A DNA stretch of 64,000 nucleotides from contig JAFAYQ010000027.1 of the NCBI GenBank assembly GCA_019240215.1, positions 1-64,000 of the forward strand, read 5' to 3'. Positions within the stretch are counted from its first letter, which is position 1, and each line of letters begins with the position of its first letter. Positions 26,731 to 35,481 of this stretch are shown here, one piece after another. Source of the DNA: Actinomycetota bacterium (GTDB lineage Bacteria; Actinomycetota; Actinomycetes; Streptosporangiales; Streptosporangiaceae). The position numbers were made by a program, and so were the translations under genes. The notes beneath the pieces were generated by a model. That model was not told where the DNA came from. It searched no databases and was given only the letters and a program-made list of their open reading frames with translations.

Positions 26731-28104
26731 TCAGCCCGCGAAACCCGGCGGTGCGTCGACGGTCTCGGCCGCCATGCCGCGGGCGAGCTGAGCATGGTCG
26801 CGCTCGTTCTGGTCCGCGTACCGCTGGGCGAACCGGGTCATCGCGTTGGTGAAGGCGGGGCCCTTACCGAGGTAGCCGCCGATGGCGACGGGGTCGCCGG
26901 TCCGGGCGTGGGCCCGCGCGAGTGCCTCGCCGCAGGCCGTGGCGAACGCGGCCAGCCGGGGAGCGATCAGCTCGGTGGTTGGGATGATCTTCATGTCGCG
27001 GAACTGGCGCACGTAGTAGTCCCGGCCGTGCAGCGAGCCCCAGCCGACGAAGATGTCGGTGGCGCTCTGGATCAGCCGCTTGCCGTTGATCACCCGCGCA
27101 CCGTGATTCTCGTGCCGGCTGGGCCGCGTGTACGCCTCGTAGACCGACGGCCCCGCCTGTTTGAGCTGAAGGAACAGCGGGTCGGCCCCGCTGCGGCCCT
27201 CCAGCAGCACCAGGTAGACCTGCATGCCCACGCTGCCGACCCCGACGACCTGCCGCACCATGTCGCTGACGGTGAAGCGGTCGAACAGGGCCCGGCGGTC
27301 CTCCTGGAGGGTCAGCCGGTATTCGGCCAGCAGGTGGCCAGCCACGTCAGCCTGCTCGTCGTCGCTGATCGTGACCCGGATCGGCGGCTCGGTGGTGATC
27401 CGGGGGCGTCCGTGGGCCATCGTGGTCAGCTTGGCGAAGGCCCCGCGGCTGGTGCGGCGCTTTCGTTTTTCCTCGATATGGACGGAGACCCGGCCACGGT
27501 CGGCGGGCTCGAAGTAGCCGACCAGGCTGTCGGCGTGGATGCCGTCGTACCAGACGTCGAGTTCCGGCCAGCTCGCGTACTGGCGGATCCGGCCGCGGTA
27601 GGCCTCGGCGCAGGCCCGGACCGCGGCGTCGGCGGCGGGCCGGTCGAGCTGATTTTCCCGGGCCGCGACGACCAGGCTGGCGGCCAGCCGCTTCACGTCC
27701 CACTCGAACGGCCCCGGCAGGGTCTCGTCGAAGTCGCGCAGGTCGAACGACAGGTTGCGCTCCGGGGTGGCCCACAGGCCGAAGTTCAGCACGTGGGCGT
27801 CCCCGCACAGCTGCACGATCAGCCCGGAGTCGGGCTCCGCGGCCAGGTCGGCGGCCATGACCGCGGCCGCACCCCGGTAATAGGTCCACGGTGAGGCGGC
27901 CATCCGCTGATGCCGCAGGGGTACCAGCTCCGGCACCCGCAACTGGTTCTGCGCCAGAACCGTCGCCAGCGCGTCGTGGGTTCGCTCCTGGTCACCCCAG
28001 CGGCCCAGCGCGCTCCGCGGGACACGTTTGCGCGCGGCCCGGCCGGACGCCCGCCGTTCGTCAGTGGTGGCGGGCAGGTCGGGCAGGCCGGCCGGCCCGG
28101 TCAT
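26731..28104 (-). CDS. DUF2252 domain protein
   Basis: 457 residues with the DUF2252 signature: QRMAASPWTYYRGAAAVMAADLA, QLCGDAHVLNFGLWATPERNLSFDLRDFDETLPGPFEWDVKRLAASL. The HxxNFG...FDLxDFDE pattern resembles a kinase/phosphotransferase catalytic core (GDAH..N and DFDE). The substrate is unknown in this family. ATG 28104 overlaps the stop of the DUF1269 gene by four bases (ATGA), so they are translationally coupled. Confidence 0.88.
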   Translation of the reverse strand: MTGPAGLPDLPATTDERRASGRAARKRVPRSALGRWGDQERTHDALATVLAQNQLRVPELVPLRHQRMAASPWTYYRGAAAVMAADLAAEPDSGLIVQLCGDAHVLNFGLWATPERNLSFDLRDFDETLPGPFEWDVKRLAASLVVAARENQLDRPAADAAVRACAEAYRGRIRQYASWPELDVWYDGIHADSLVGYFEPADRGRVSVHIEEKRKRRTSRGAFAKLTTMAHGRPRITTEPPIRVTISDDEQADVAGHLLAEYRLTLQEDRRALFDRFTVSDMVRQVVGVGSVGMQVYLVLLEGRSGADPLFLQLKQAGPSVYEAYTRPSRHENHGARVINGKRLIQSATDIFVGWGSLHGRDYYVRQFRDMKIIPTTELIAPRLAAFATACGEALARAHARTGDPVAIGGYLGKGPAFTNAMTRFAQRYADQNERDHAQLARGMAAETVDAPPGFAG

Positions 28105-28592
28105 GCCTCCATACCGAAGGCCTCCCGGAGCTTGGCTTCCTGCTCATCGGACAGGTTTGTGCTGATCAGCTCGGCGTCGGTGTCGGCGAACTCGGCCGCC
28201 ACCTTGTCGTAGACGGCCCCGGTGGTCAGCGCGAACAGGGCCGAGGTGCCGGGTGTGATCTTTTCCCGCACTTCGTTGATGAACTTGTCGCTGATGCCGA
28301 CGTCGCGCATGGAACCGAACAGGGCGCCGCTGGCCGCGCCGATCGCCAGGCCGAGCAGCGGGACGAAGAAGATCAGGCCGAACAGCAGTCCCCAGAAGCC
28401 GCCACTCAGCACGCCCGACTTGGTCGTGTCGTGCAGTTCGTGGGTCCGCGGTTTTTTGTGTCCCGGCTCCCAGCTCACCACCGCCGCGTCGTGCAGGTTG
28501 ATGAGCATCTGCTCGTTCAGTCGTTCCAGCTTGATCAGGGCGTTTTCGGCGCCGTAGGGCGTGCGGAACTTCCAGGCGGTCAGCGTGGCCAT
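28101..28592 (-). CDS. DUF1269 membrane protein
   Basis: 163 residues. A soluble N-terminus (MATLTAWKFRTPYGAENALIKLERLNEQ...HDAAVVSWEPGHKKPRTHEL) leads to one glycine-rich hydrophobic hairpin (GGFWGLLFGLIFFVPLLGLAIGAASGALFGSM), then a soluble C-terminus ending SDEQEAKLREAFGMEA. This is the DUF1269 layout seen in many actinobacterial stress or envelope proteins. ATG 28592 is fixed by GAGGAGAGG upstream; the ORF track extends it to 28685. It is followed directly by DUF2252. Function unknown. Confidence 0.87.
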   Translation of the reverse strand: MATLTAWKFRTPYGAENALIKLERLNEQMLINLHDAAVVSWEPGHKKPRTHELHDTTKSGVLSGGFWGLLFGLIFFVPLLGLAIGAASGALFGSMRDVGISDKFINEVREKITPGTSALFALTTGAVYDKVAAEFADTDAELISTNLSDEQEAKLREAFGMEA

Positions 28593-28692
28593 GAACCTCT
28601 CCTCAAGTCGGGACGATCGGCAACCCCGACCTTGATCGGCATGCGGGTCCCCGGCATCACCCTTTGCAGGTGAAGGCGCCCCCACCGGCCGG

Positions 28693-31311
28693 TCACAGCA
28701 GCTCGAGCTCCCGCGCGCGCAGGACGGCGTCCTTGCGCCTGCTGACCGCGAGCTTGCGGTAGATGGCGGCCAGGTGCGACTTGACCGTGTTGGCCGACAG
28801 GCACATCTCGTCCGCGATCTCCGTGTTCGACAAGCTGGTGGACAGGAACCGCAGGACCGACTGCTCCCGCTCGGTGAGCGGATCGGCCAGGTCGATCATC
28901 GGTAGCCGCTCGCTGCCGCTGATCGTGGTCCGCGGCCCGGCCGCGATCAGCCCCGGCCAGCCGGCCGCGACGGCGGGGTGACGGGCCAGCAGCGGAGCGA
29001 AGAACTGCTGCGCCGCCCAGAACGGCAGCACGATGTCGTCCTGGGCGAGTTCGGCGGCCCCCATGATCGTTCCCAGCGCGCTCCCCGGGTCGCCGTTCAG
29101 CAGCGCGATCCGGGCGTCGCACAGCATCGCCTCCACTAGCAGGTACCGGCTGGCCAGGGGACTGGTCGTGGTGAGGGCGACTCGTACGCAGTCCTCCGCC
29201 CGACGCCGGTCGTCCAAGGCCAGATACGCCCGCGCGCGGGGCAGCGCGGTGAGGATCGCGAGGTCGCCGCCGGCCTGACCCGCCAGCAGTTCCAGCGCGG
29301 TGTTCGGCCTCCCGAGCATGGTCTCGGCGTCGGCCAGCAGCGTCTCCCGCAGCGCTCGGGGCAACGGCAGGTCGGCGGGTTGGGGCCGGGCGAGCGCGAC
29401 GGCCCGCGCCTCGTTCACGTTCCCGCCTGCCAGCAGCAGCGTGGCCTGCCCGACGTCTCGCGCCGCGGCCAGGCCGGGATCGCTGTCGACCGCGTCGGAC
29501 AGCTGCGTCCGCTGCAGCGCCCGGGCCGCGCCGGCCAGATCGGCGGCCGCCATCAGGCGGGTCGCGGCCGCCAGTTCCAGCGCCGGGTGCAGGCTCAGGT
29601 CGCTGTGCTTGTGCAGCAGCGCGTGGGCGCGGCGGCCGGCGTCGAGGGCGTGCCGCGGCCGCGACTGCAGGCTGTCGATCAGCGCGGTCATCGCGGTGGC
29701 CTTCAGCTCCACCACGGGCGGCGCGTGCTCCCGGGCCTCGGCCGACGCCACCGCCAGCAGCGTCCTGGCCGCGTCGATCCGCCCGTGCCAGAACAGGCTG
29801 CCTGCCTGCACCAGCAGCACCGCGGCGGGCAGGCCCGGCGCGAGGCTTTCGGGGACAGTGGTCTTCTGCGCGAGCAGGCGCTCGGCGGCGGCGGCGACCG
29901 CGGTCTCGTCGCCCCGCTTCAGGCCGAGGATGAGCCGGGCCAGCGCGGCGGTGACGACGAGGTGCGGGCTGACCGGTTGGGCTGGCGTCCGTCCGTCCGC
30001 CGGCTGGCATTCCGGCCCTGACGCTTCGGCGCCTTCGGTGACCGCGCCGATCGCCAGGCTGGCGACGGCCACGGCGCAGGTCTGCTCGGAGTCGCCGTCG
30101 GCCGGGGCTGGTGGCCGCCACCGGTTCAGGCCCAGGCCGGAGAGGTCTTCGCCGTGCACGAACGCGTGCGCCAGACCACCCTGGACCAGCAGCGAGGCCG
30201 CGTAGGGCCGGTCACCGGCCTGGGCGGCCCAGCTCAGCGCCTTGCCGGGGTCGCCGCTGCGCTGGAAGTAGGCCGCCGCCCGGCGCATCAGCTCCGCCAC
30301 CTGCTGCGCCGGGTAACGGTGCAGGTCGTGGCGCAAGATCTCGCGCAGCAGCTGATGGTAGCGGAAGCGGGTCCGGGTGGCGTCGACCGGGATGACGAAC
30401 GAGTTGCTCGCGGCCAGCCCGGACAGCATGTCAGCGCACCCCGGGATCCCGGTCACCGCGCTGGACAGCGGGCCGGTCACCTCGTCGAACAAGCTGGTCT
30501 CGGTCAGCACCCGCCGGACCGGCTCGGGCTGGTGGTCGAGCACTTCGGCCATCAGGTATTCGCCGATGCTGCCCTGGCCGAGCGCCAGCTCGGACACGAA
30601 CAGCGCCGGGTACTCGGTGTTTTCCATCCGCATGGCCGACAGCCGGGCACCCGCCGCCCACCCCTCGGTCCGGGCCATGAGCAGGTTCAGATCGTCATCG
30701 GTGAGCGTGACCCGGTGGGCCGTGAGCAGCTGCTGGGTCTCGCCGCGGGTCATGGCCAGCTGCCGGGCCCGCAACTCACCCATCTGCCCGGCCAGCCGGT
30801 ACCGGTGCAGGGGGAGCAGCGGGTCGCTGCGGGCGGCCAGGATCAGGCGCAGGCGCGGCGGCAGGCCGCTGCGGACCAGCGTGTCGAGGTCGGCCAGCAC
30901 GTCCGGGTGGGTGAGCAGGTGCGCGTCATCGATGATCAGGACAGGTGGCTCCGGCGCCGCGGGCAGGCGGCCGAGCAGCGCCTGCATCCGTTCGACGGTG
31001 TCTCCGTGCGGCGCCACCGGCGGCAGCGTCCGGGCCAGCGGCCCCCAGGCCTGCAGGGCTTCCCGCAGCAGCCGCCAGAACCGGAACGGCTCGTTGTCCG
31101 CGGCGGTGACGGTGATCCAGGCCACGGAGGTCTTCGTGCGTAGCACCCAGTCCGACAGCAGGACCGTCTTGCCCGCGCCCGGTCCCGCCGCGATCAGGAT
31201 CAGCGGCCGGTCCGCGGCCCGGTCGAGGTCGGCCAGCAGCCGGGCCCGCGAGATGTGCCGCGGCGGCAGGGCAGGCACGACAAAGCGCGCGTCCAAACGC
31301 CGACCCGACAT
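28693..31311 (-). CDS. Large ATP-binding LuxR-family regulator (MalT/LAL type)
   Basis: 872 residues. An N-terminal STAND ATPase has Walker A AAGPGAGKTVLLSDW and Walker B VLIIDDAHLL. It is followed by the winged-helix and helical sensor region (FRYHQLLREILRHDLHRY, AYFQRSGDPGKALSWAAQAGD), TPR-like repeats, and a C-terminal LuxR HTH (LTEREQSVLRFLSTSLSNTEIADEMCLS, ANTVKSHLAAIYRKL). It probably oligomerises and activates transcription upon ATP and ligand binding. ATG 31311 is chosen because GGGGAGGGG precedes it; the ORF-track start at 31620 runs through the opposing small genes. Likely targets are the divergent tandem genes at 31447, an inference from position. Confidence 0.89.
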   Translation of the reverse strand: MSGRRLDARFVVPALPPRHISRARLLADLDRAADRPLILIAAGPGAGKTVLLSDWVLRTKTSVAWITVTAADNEPFRFWRLLREALQAWGPLARTLPPVAPHGDTVERMQALLGRLPAAPEPPVLIIDDAHLLTHPDVLADLDTLVRSGLPPRLRLILAARSDPLLPLHRYRLAGQMGELRARQLAMTRGETQQLLTAHRVTLTDDDLNLLMARTEGWAAGARLSAMRMENTEYPALFVSELALGQGSIGEYLMAEVLDHQPEPVRRVLTETSLFDEVTGPLSSAVTGIPGCADMLSGLAASNSFVIPVDATRTRFRYHQLLREILRHDLHRYPAQQVAELMRRAAAYFQRSGDPGKALSWAAQAGDRPYAASLLVQGGLAHAFVHGEDLSGLGLNRWRPPAPADGDSEQTCAVAVASLAIGAVTEGAEASGPECQPADGRTPAQPVSPHLVVTAALARLILGLKRGDETAVAAAAERLLAQKTTVPESLAPGLPAAVLLVQAGSLFWHGRIDAARTLLAVASAEAREHAPPVVELKATAMTALIDSLQSRPRHALDAGRRAHALLHKHSDLSLHPALELAAATRLMAAADLAGAARALQRTQLSDAVDSDPGLAAARDVGQATLLLAGGNVNEARAVALARPQPADLPLPRALRETLLADAETMLGRPNTALELLAGQAGGDLAILTALPRARAYLALDDRRRAEDCVRVALTTTSPLASRYLLVEAMLCDARIALLNGDPGSALGTIMGAAELAQDDIVLPFWAAQQFFAPLLARHPAVAAGWPGLIAAGPRTTISGSERLPMIDLADPLTEREQSVLRFLSTSLSNTEIADEMCLSANTVKSHLAAIYRKLAVSRRKDAVLRARELELL

Positions 31312-31446
31312 CGAGGCCCCTCCCCGGCTGAGGCACCATGATCTCGCTTTTCGGACTTTAACATTTCGGCAAGCCACCCGAAAGGAAGGAGGCGGGCCGT
31401 GCTCACGCGGTAAAGCCTGAATAGAGGGCACCGGGGATTGGGAGCC

Positions 31447-31770
31447 ATGGCTTTGGACCTGTGCTATGAGATCCGCGTAGCGGGCCGGCTCGATGAGGCG
31501 CTGGCCGCGGCGGCGTTCGGCGGCCTGACCGTCAAGGTCCGCGGCGGCGTCACCATTCTGCGGGGCAACCTGGACCAGGCGGCCCTGCACGGCGTCCTCG
31601 AGCGCATCCGATCGCTGCACCTCGAACTGCTCGACGCCCGCCGCACCCGCCGCTTTCCCAGTCCCGATCCAGCCCGGTGGGGTGACCGCCCCGATCCCGG
31701 AGGAGGCCCCGATGGCAGCTCACGCCTACGAGATCAGGGTGGTCGGATCGCTGGGGCCCGCGGCTCGTGA
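31447..31770 (+). CDS. Small conserved protein, paralogue A of a tandem pair
   Basis: 107 residues. The first ~70 align with the next gene: YEIRVAGRLDEALAAAAFGGLTVKV and TILRGNLDQAALHGVLERIRSLHLELLDARR. The paralogue ends soon after this block, whereas this one continues for ~35 low-complexity residues out of frame with the start of paralogue B, overlapping it by 59 bp. The extra tail may be real or may reflect loss of an earlier stop. A small alpha/beta fold with an LDQAALHxxLxxIRxLxLEL helix is expected; the pattern is vaguely STAS-like but no function can be assigned. It is divergent from the LuxR-type ATPase. Confidence 0.6.
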   Translation: MALDLCYEIRVAGRLDEALAAAAFGGLTVKVRGGVTILRGNLDQAALHGVLERIRSLHLELLDARRTRRFPSPDPARWGDRPDPGGGPDGSSRLRDQGGRIAGARGS

Positions 31771-31924
31771 CGCCTTCGGCGGCGCCGAGGTCGAAGTTGA
31801 GCCCACCGCCACCGTCATCTCCGCCCGGCTCGACCAGGCGGCCCTTCATGCCCTGCTGGATCAGGTACGCGCCCTGGGCCTGGAATTGATCGATATCAAA
31901 CAGTTCCCCGATATGCCTGGCTAG
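31712..31924 (+). CDS. Small conserved protein, paralogue B of a tandem pair
   Basis: 70 residues: MAAHAYEIRVVGSLGPAARD, AFGGAEVEVEPTATVISARL and DQAALHALLDQVRALGLELIDIKQFPDMPG. GGAGGAGG five bases before ATG 31712 marks the start, within the frame-shifted end of paralogue A. Both proteins share EIRVxGxL, an acidic turn, and LDQAALHxLLxxxRxLxLEL. Two tandem, diverged copies suggest a hetero-pair or recent duplication. Function unknown. Confidence 0.7.
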   Translation: MAAHAYEIRVVGSLGPAARDAFGGAEVEVEPTATVISARLDQAALHALLDQVRALGLELIDIKQFPDMPG

Positions 31925-31978
31925 TTTCCGCCTCAGGAACAAACTCAATCAACAATTTGGGCGAAAGCCGGTAGGCCT

Positions 31979-32089
31979 GTGAACGCGTCTCTGCTGGCCA
32001 TTCTCAACGACCACGAGCGGTTGCTGGTGGCCGAGACCGAGCGGGCGGCGCTCGCCTCCCTCGGCGAGGACGCCGCGGTCAGTCGATGA
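31979..32089 (+). pseudogene. Truncated 5' fragment of a hypothetical gene
   Basis: From GTG 31979 the frame reads VNASLLAILNDHERLLVAETERAALASLGEDAAV, which looks like the N-terminal helix pair of a longer protein, then stops after SR exactly where the 3' end of the opposing MEDS/STAS gene begins (stop at 32079). The coherent coding pattern and the abrupt end suggest a remnant cut by a deletion or rearrangement at about 32080. A genuine 36-residue peptide is possible but less likely. Confidence 0.45.
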
Positions 32090-32960
32090 TCACCTGCGGA
32101 TGATCAAATCCGGCCAGGTCGATGACCCGGCGCAGCTGGTAGGGGGCGCCGGTGACCACGATGCCGCCGTCGGCCGGCAGCCCGGCCGCGGCCTGGTAGA
32201 CGACGCCGAGGGCGGCCGCCTCCGCGTAGATCAGGCCCGACACGTCGAGGTGGAGCGAGGGCTGGGCGGCCAGCCGGGCTCCCAGCACCCGCAGGAAGAC
32301 CGGGCGGCTGGCCAGGTCCAGCTCGCCGCTGATGGCCAGCCCCCAGGGGTCGGTGGTCGCGGTGAACTGCACCGGCGGGGTCAGCACGTGGTCCGGCGCG
32401 ATCCCGGCGTGCTCGGCCGCGATCTGGGCGGCGGCGTCGCCGAAGCGGCTCTGATCGTACTGGCAGACCGAGGTGATGCCCTCCTCGTGCTGCATCGGGG
32501 TGCACAGCCGTTCCCAGTCCAGCAGCCGGTCGACCGACCCGACGGCGGCGGCGAAGTCGCCCATCTCGGCCGCCACCCGCAGCGCCCCGAACCCGTCCGC
32601 CCGGGCCTGCCGGGCCGCAGTCCGGAAGTCGGCCGCCATCTGGTCCAGGTCGAGCTGGCCGGGCTCGCCGTAGGCGGTGGCGAAGTCGCGGATCACCAGC
32701 TGGCCCCGGTCGGCGGCCGGCCCGGCCGGTACCTGGTGCGCCTCCAGCGCGGTGTGCACCTGCGCCTCGAGCCGGTCGCTGGCCACGTACAGGACCCGGT
32801 CACCGGCCGCCAGGCCGCTGCCGACGAACGCGGCCGCGGTCTGGTCCAGCTCGGCCGGCCCGGAGTACAGCGCGCACAGGTGGGTGCCGGGCTCGGCGTC
32901 CCACAAGCTGAGCGGCGCGTGCCTGCCATCGAGAGTGGCCGTCTGGCCACGGTTGCTCAC
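32079..32960 (-). CDS. MEDS (DcmR-like sensor) plus STAS domain protein
   Basis: 293 residues. The N-terminal ~180 form a MEDS-type sensor: APLSLWDAEPGTHLCALYSGPAELDQTAAAFVGSGLAAGDRVLYVAS and ALRVAAEMGDFAAAV...WERLCTPMQHEEGITSVCQYDQSRF. The C-terminal ~100 form a STAS/anti-sigma-antagonist-like domain: PWGLAISGELDLASRPVFLRVL, SLHLDVSGLIYAEAAALGVVYQAA. This suggests a sensor feeding a partner-switch circuit. The STAS phosphosite is not a clear Ser (FxDSSG reads VSGLIYAEA). GTG 32960 is a moderate choice; the ORF track starts at 33008. Confidence 0.8.
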   Translation of the reverse strand: MSNRGQTATLDGRHAPLSLWDAEPGTHLCALYSGPAELDQTAAAFVGSGLAAGDRVLYVASDRLEAQVHTALEAHQVPAGPAADRGQLVIRDFATAYGEPGQLDLDQMAADFRTAARQARADGFGALRVAAEMGDFAAAVGSVDRLLDWERLCTPMQHEEGITSVCQYDQSRFGDAAAQIAAEHAGIAPDHVLTPPVQFTATTDPWGLAISGELDLASRPVFLRVLGARLAAQPSLHLDVSGLIYAEAAALGVVYQAAAGLPADGGIVVTGAPYQLRRVIDLAGFDHPQVIID

Positions 32961-33084
32961 AGCATCATTTTCACCCAGGCGAGGCGGCCGGCCAAGCATT
33001 ACCGCCAACCTGCTTTAACGATCACGCAGCTTTTTCCGGATGCCAGGATGGACGCGACCACGAATGGGGCGAAAGGGGAACGCG

Positions 33085-34146
33085 ATGGCACGCCGGGTGG
33101 ACGCCGAACTGCTGCTGGTGGGGAGCCTGCCCGCCGACTCGACCGAGGCGGCGCTGCGCTCGGCGGCCGGGTTCTTCGGCGACCTGGTGTTCGCGCTGCC
33201 GGACGGGGAGACCGGTCCCCGGGCGGGCTGGGTCAGCTACGAGCGCGAGCGCCTGGCCCGCCCGAACCCGGACGTGGTGGTGGTCCAGGAGACCGAGTCG
33301 CCGACCGGGCTGCCCCGGCACGCCTACGAGACCCCGGTGTTCGGCATCCGCCCCGGCGTCAGCGCGCTGCACTGGGACCGCTGGCCCCGCATCGACGACG
33401 CGATCGCCGGCTACCAGGTGTTCTCGGCGCTGCGGGCCGACGGCGTGATCCCCGCCCACGTCCGGTTCCAGGTCGGGCTGCCGTTCCCGGCCAGCGCGCT
33501 GAACGCGTTCAAGGCCGACTTCGCGGCCGACTACCCGGTCGCCGCCCGCGGGTTCGAGGACCTGGTCGGCCGCGAGCTGACCCGGCTGACGGCCGCGATC
33601 CCGCCCGCCGACCTGGCCATCCAGTGGGACATGGCCTACGAGACCCAGGACCTGGAGGGCGTGCTCGCCTGGACCTCGGAGGGAGCCTGGGAGCGGTTCG
33701 CGGGGCCGGTCACCCGGCTGACCCGGCAGATCCCGGCCGAGACCCTGGTCGGCTACCACCTCTGCTACGGCACGTTCCCCGAGTGGCCCATGTACGAGGC
33801 CCGCGACCTCGGCCTGCTGGTCCGGATGGCCAACTTCGCGGTGGCCAGCTCGGGCCGCCCGGTCGACTGGCTGCACCTGGCCGGTCCCCGCTACCTGCGC
33901 AGCGAGGACCGGTCGTTCTTCCGCCCGCTGGTCGACCTGGAGCCGGGCGACGCCCGGGTCTTCCTCGGCATCGTGCTGCCGATCGACGGGGTGGCCGGGC
34001 TGCGCCGGCGGCACGACACCGCCGCTCGCTACCTCGACGACTTCGGGGTCGCCATGTACTGCGGGTTCGGCCGCCAGCCGGGGGCCGACGGCACCGAGAC
34101 CATGCGCGACCACGCCGCCGTGGTCCGCACCGTGCACGGAGCCTGA
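33085..34146 (+). CDS. MetE C-terminal-like (UROD/MetE fold) protein
   Basis: 353 residues: VDAELLLVGSLPADSTEAALRSAAGFFGDLVFALPDGETGPRAGWVSYER, IRPGVSALHWDRWPRIDDA, and YHLCYGTFPEWPMYEARDLGLL...VDWLHLAGPRYL. The HxCYG and late glycine-rich GFGRQPGADGT segments recall cobalamin-independent methionine synthase and uroporphyrinogen decarboxylase folds, with a possible zinc ligand Cys in LCYG. It is shorter than MetE and its reaction is unknown. ATG 33085 follows GAAAGGGGAA. It precedes TCS-2 by 84 bp. Confidence 0.7.
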   Translation: MARRVDAELLLVGSLPADSTEAALRSAAGFFGDLVFALPDGETGPRAGWVSYERERLARPNPDVVVVQETESPTGLPRHAYETPVFGIRPGVSALHWDRWPRIDDAIAGYQVFSALRADGVIPAHVRFQVGLPFPASALNAFKADFAADYPVAARGFEDLVGRELTRLTAAIPPADLAIQWDMAYETQDLEGVLAWTSEGAWERFAGPVTRLTRQIPAETLVGYHLCYGTFPEWPMYEARDLGLLVRMANFAVASSGRPVDWLHLAGPRYLRSEDRSFFRPLVDLEPGDARVFLGIVLPIDGVAGLRRRHDTAARYLDDFGVAMYCGFGRQPGADGTETMRDHAAVVRTVHGA

Positions 34147-34154
34147 CCGCCGTG

Positions 34155-34172
34155 GGTGGGGTTAACCCCACC
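34155..34172 (+). promoter_or_regulatory. 18-bp perfect palindromic operator upstream of TCS-2
   Basis: GGTGGGGTTAACCCCACC is perfectly self-complementary and is centred about 68 nt before GTG 34231. Its core is identical to the palindrome upstream of the TCS-1 kinase (1454-1470), with nearly identical spacing. It probably binds the response regulator of one or both systems. Confidence 0.7.
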
Positions 34173-34217
34173 CCGGTTACGGGGGTACGGGCGATGGCCG
34201 GCCGCGTCCGCGCTGAC

Positions 34218-34223
34218 TAGCGT
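34218..34223 (+). promoter_or_regulatory. -10 element of TCS-2, leaderless GTG
   Basis: TAGCGT, a TAnnnT match, is followed by CGCTGTT and the GTG start at 34231. It has the same seven-base spacing as TCS-1 and no Shine-Dalgarno. Confidence 0.6.
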
Positions 34224-34230
34224 CGCTGTT

Positions 34231-35481
34231 GTGTTCCTGCTCCCCGGCCTGGTCGCGCCCCGCACCTGGCTTGCGTTCGTCCACCACCTGGCGGGCCTGC
34301 TCGTCGGGGTGGTGGCGTTCCTGGTCCTCGGCTACGGCCTGACGTTGGGTGCTGCCTTTTTGCCGGTGGCGCTGGCCGGGCTGGTCCTGTTCGGCTTGAC
34401 GCTCCGGTTCGCCGACCAGCTGGCGGCGGCCGAGCGGGCCCGGTTCGCGGTACTGCTGGGTGAGCGGATCCCGGCCTGGCCGGCCACCGTCGGCGGCCGG
34501 TTCCGCTGGCTGTTCGTACCCCGCCGGGCCACCCTGACCGGCCGCCGGACCTGGGCGGGAGTCGGCTACGGGCTGCTCCGGCTGCCGGTCAGCGGCGTGT
34601 TCGCGGTCGCGGTGATCGGCCTCTGGGCGTCCGGCCTGGTCCTGCTGACGCTGCCGCTGTACGGCCGGCTGCTGCCAGGCGGCGGGCCCACCATCGCCGG
34701 CACCGTGCTGGCCGGTCCGTTCCCGACCGCGGGACTGGCCGTGGCCGGCCTGTTCCTGCTGATGGCGGCGCCGCCGGTCACCCGCGGGCTGGCGGTCGCC
34801 GACGTGGCCCTGGCCCGGCGGCTGCTGGGCCCGCCCGACGACCTGGCCGCCCGGGTCACCCAGCTCGAGGTCAGCCGCGAACGGGTGATGGACGCGGCCG
34901 AGACCGAGCGCCGCCGCATCGAGCGCGACCTGCACGACGGCGCCCAGCAGCGGCTGGTCGCGCTGACGATGGAGCTGGGCCGGGCCCGGGCCAAGTTCGT
35001 CGACGACGTCGACGCCGCCCGCGACCTCGTCGACCAGGCCCACGCCGAGGCCAAGGCCGCCCTCACCGAGCTGCGCAACCTGGTCCGGGGGATGCACCCG
35101 CCGGTGCTGACCGACCGCGGCCTCGACGCGGCCCTGTCGGGGCTGGCGGCGCTGTGCCCGGTGCCGGTCGAGGTGCAGGTCGACGTGCCGGTCCGGCCGC
35201 GGGCGGCGGTCGAGGCGGTCGCCTACTTCACCATCGCCGAGGCGCTCACCAACGTGGCCAAGCACTCGCGGGCCACCCACGCGCGGGTGGTGGTCGAGCA
35301 GCACGGCTATCCGGGCACGCTCACGGTGGTGGTCAGCGACGATGGGATCGGCGGGGCCGACCCGGCCGGGGCCGGGCTGTCCGGCCTGGCCGACCGGGTA
35401 GCCGGGGTGGACGGGACGCTGGCGGTCGAGTCGCCGGCCGGCGGCCCGACGATGATCTCGGCGGTGCTCCCGTGCGGCTAG
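34231..35481 (+). CDS. Sensor histidine kinase with multi-helix sensor domain, TCS-2
   Basis: 416 residues. The N-terminal sensor resembles the Pfam Sensor domain of actinobacterial kinases: HHLAGLLVGVVAFLVLGYGLTLGAAFLPVALAGLVLFGLTLRFADQLAAAERARF, then FRWLFVPRRATLTGRRTWAGVGYGLLRLPVSGVFAVAV. HisKA_3 follows (RRIERDLHDGAQQRLVAL) and then HATPase (AEALTNVAKHS, VSDDGIGGADP). The ORF-track start at 34156 lies in the palindrome; GTG 34231 is chosen with TAGCGT seven bases upstream. The stop overlaps the response-regulator start by 10 bp. Confidence 0.9.
   Translation: MFLLPGLVAPRTWLAFVHHLAGLLVGVVAFLVLGYGLTLGAAFLPVALAGLVLFGLTLRFADQLAAAERARFAVLLGERIPAWPATVGGRFRWLFVPRRATLTGRRTWAGVGYGLLRLPVSGVFAVAVIGLWASGLVLLTLPLYGRLLPGGGPTIAGTVLAGPFPTAGLAVAGLFLLMAAPPVTRGLAVADVALARRLLGPPDDLAARVTQLEVSRERVMDAAETERRRIERDLHDGAQQRLVALTMELGRARAKFVDDVDAARDLVDQAHAEAKAALTELRNLVRGMHPPVLTDRGLDAALSGLAALCPVPVEVQVDVPVRPRAAVEAVAYFTIAEALTNVAKHSRATHARVVVEQHGYPGTLTVVVSDDGIGGADPAGAGLSGLADRVAGVDGTLAVESPAGGPTMISAVLPCG

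Noticed and set aside
31464-31948. Minus-strand ORFs opposite the small paralogues
   Set aside because: The plus strand shows paralogous, Shine-Dalgarno-supported genes; the minus ORFs are shadows.
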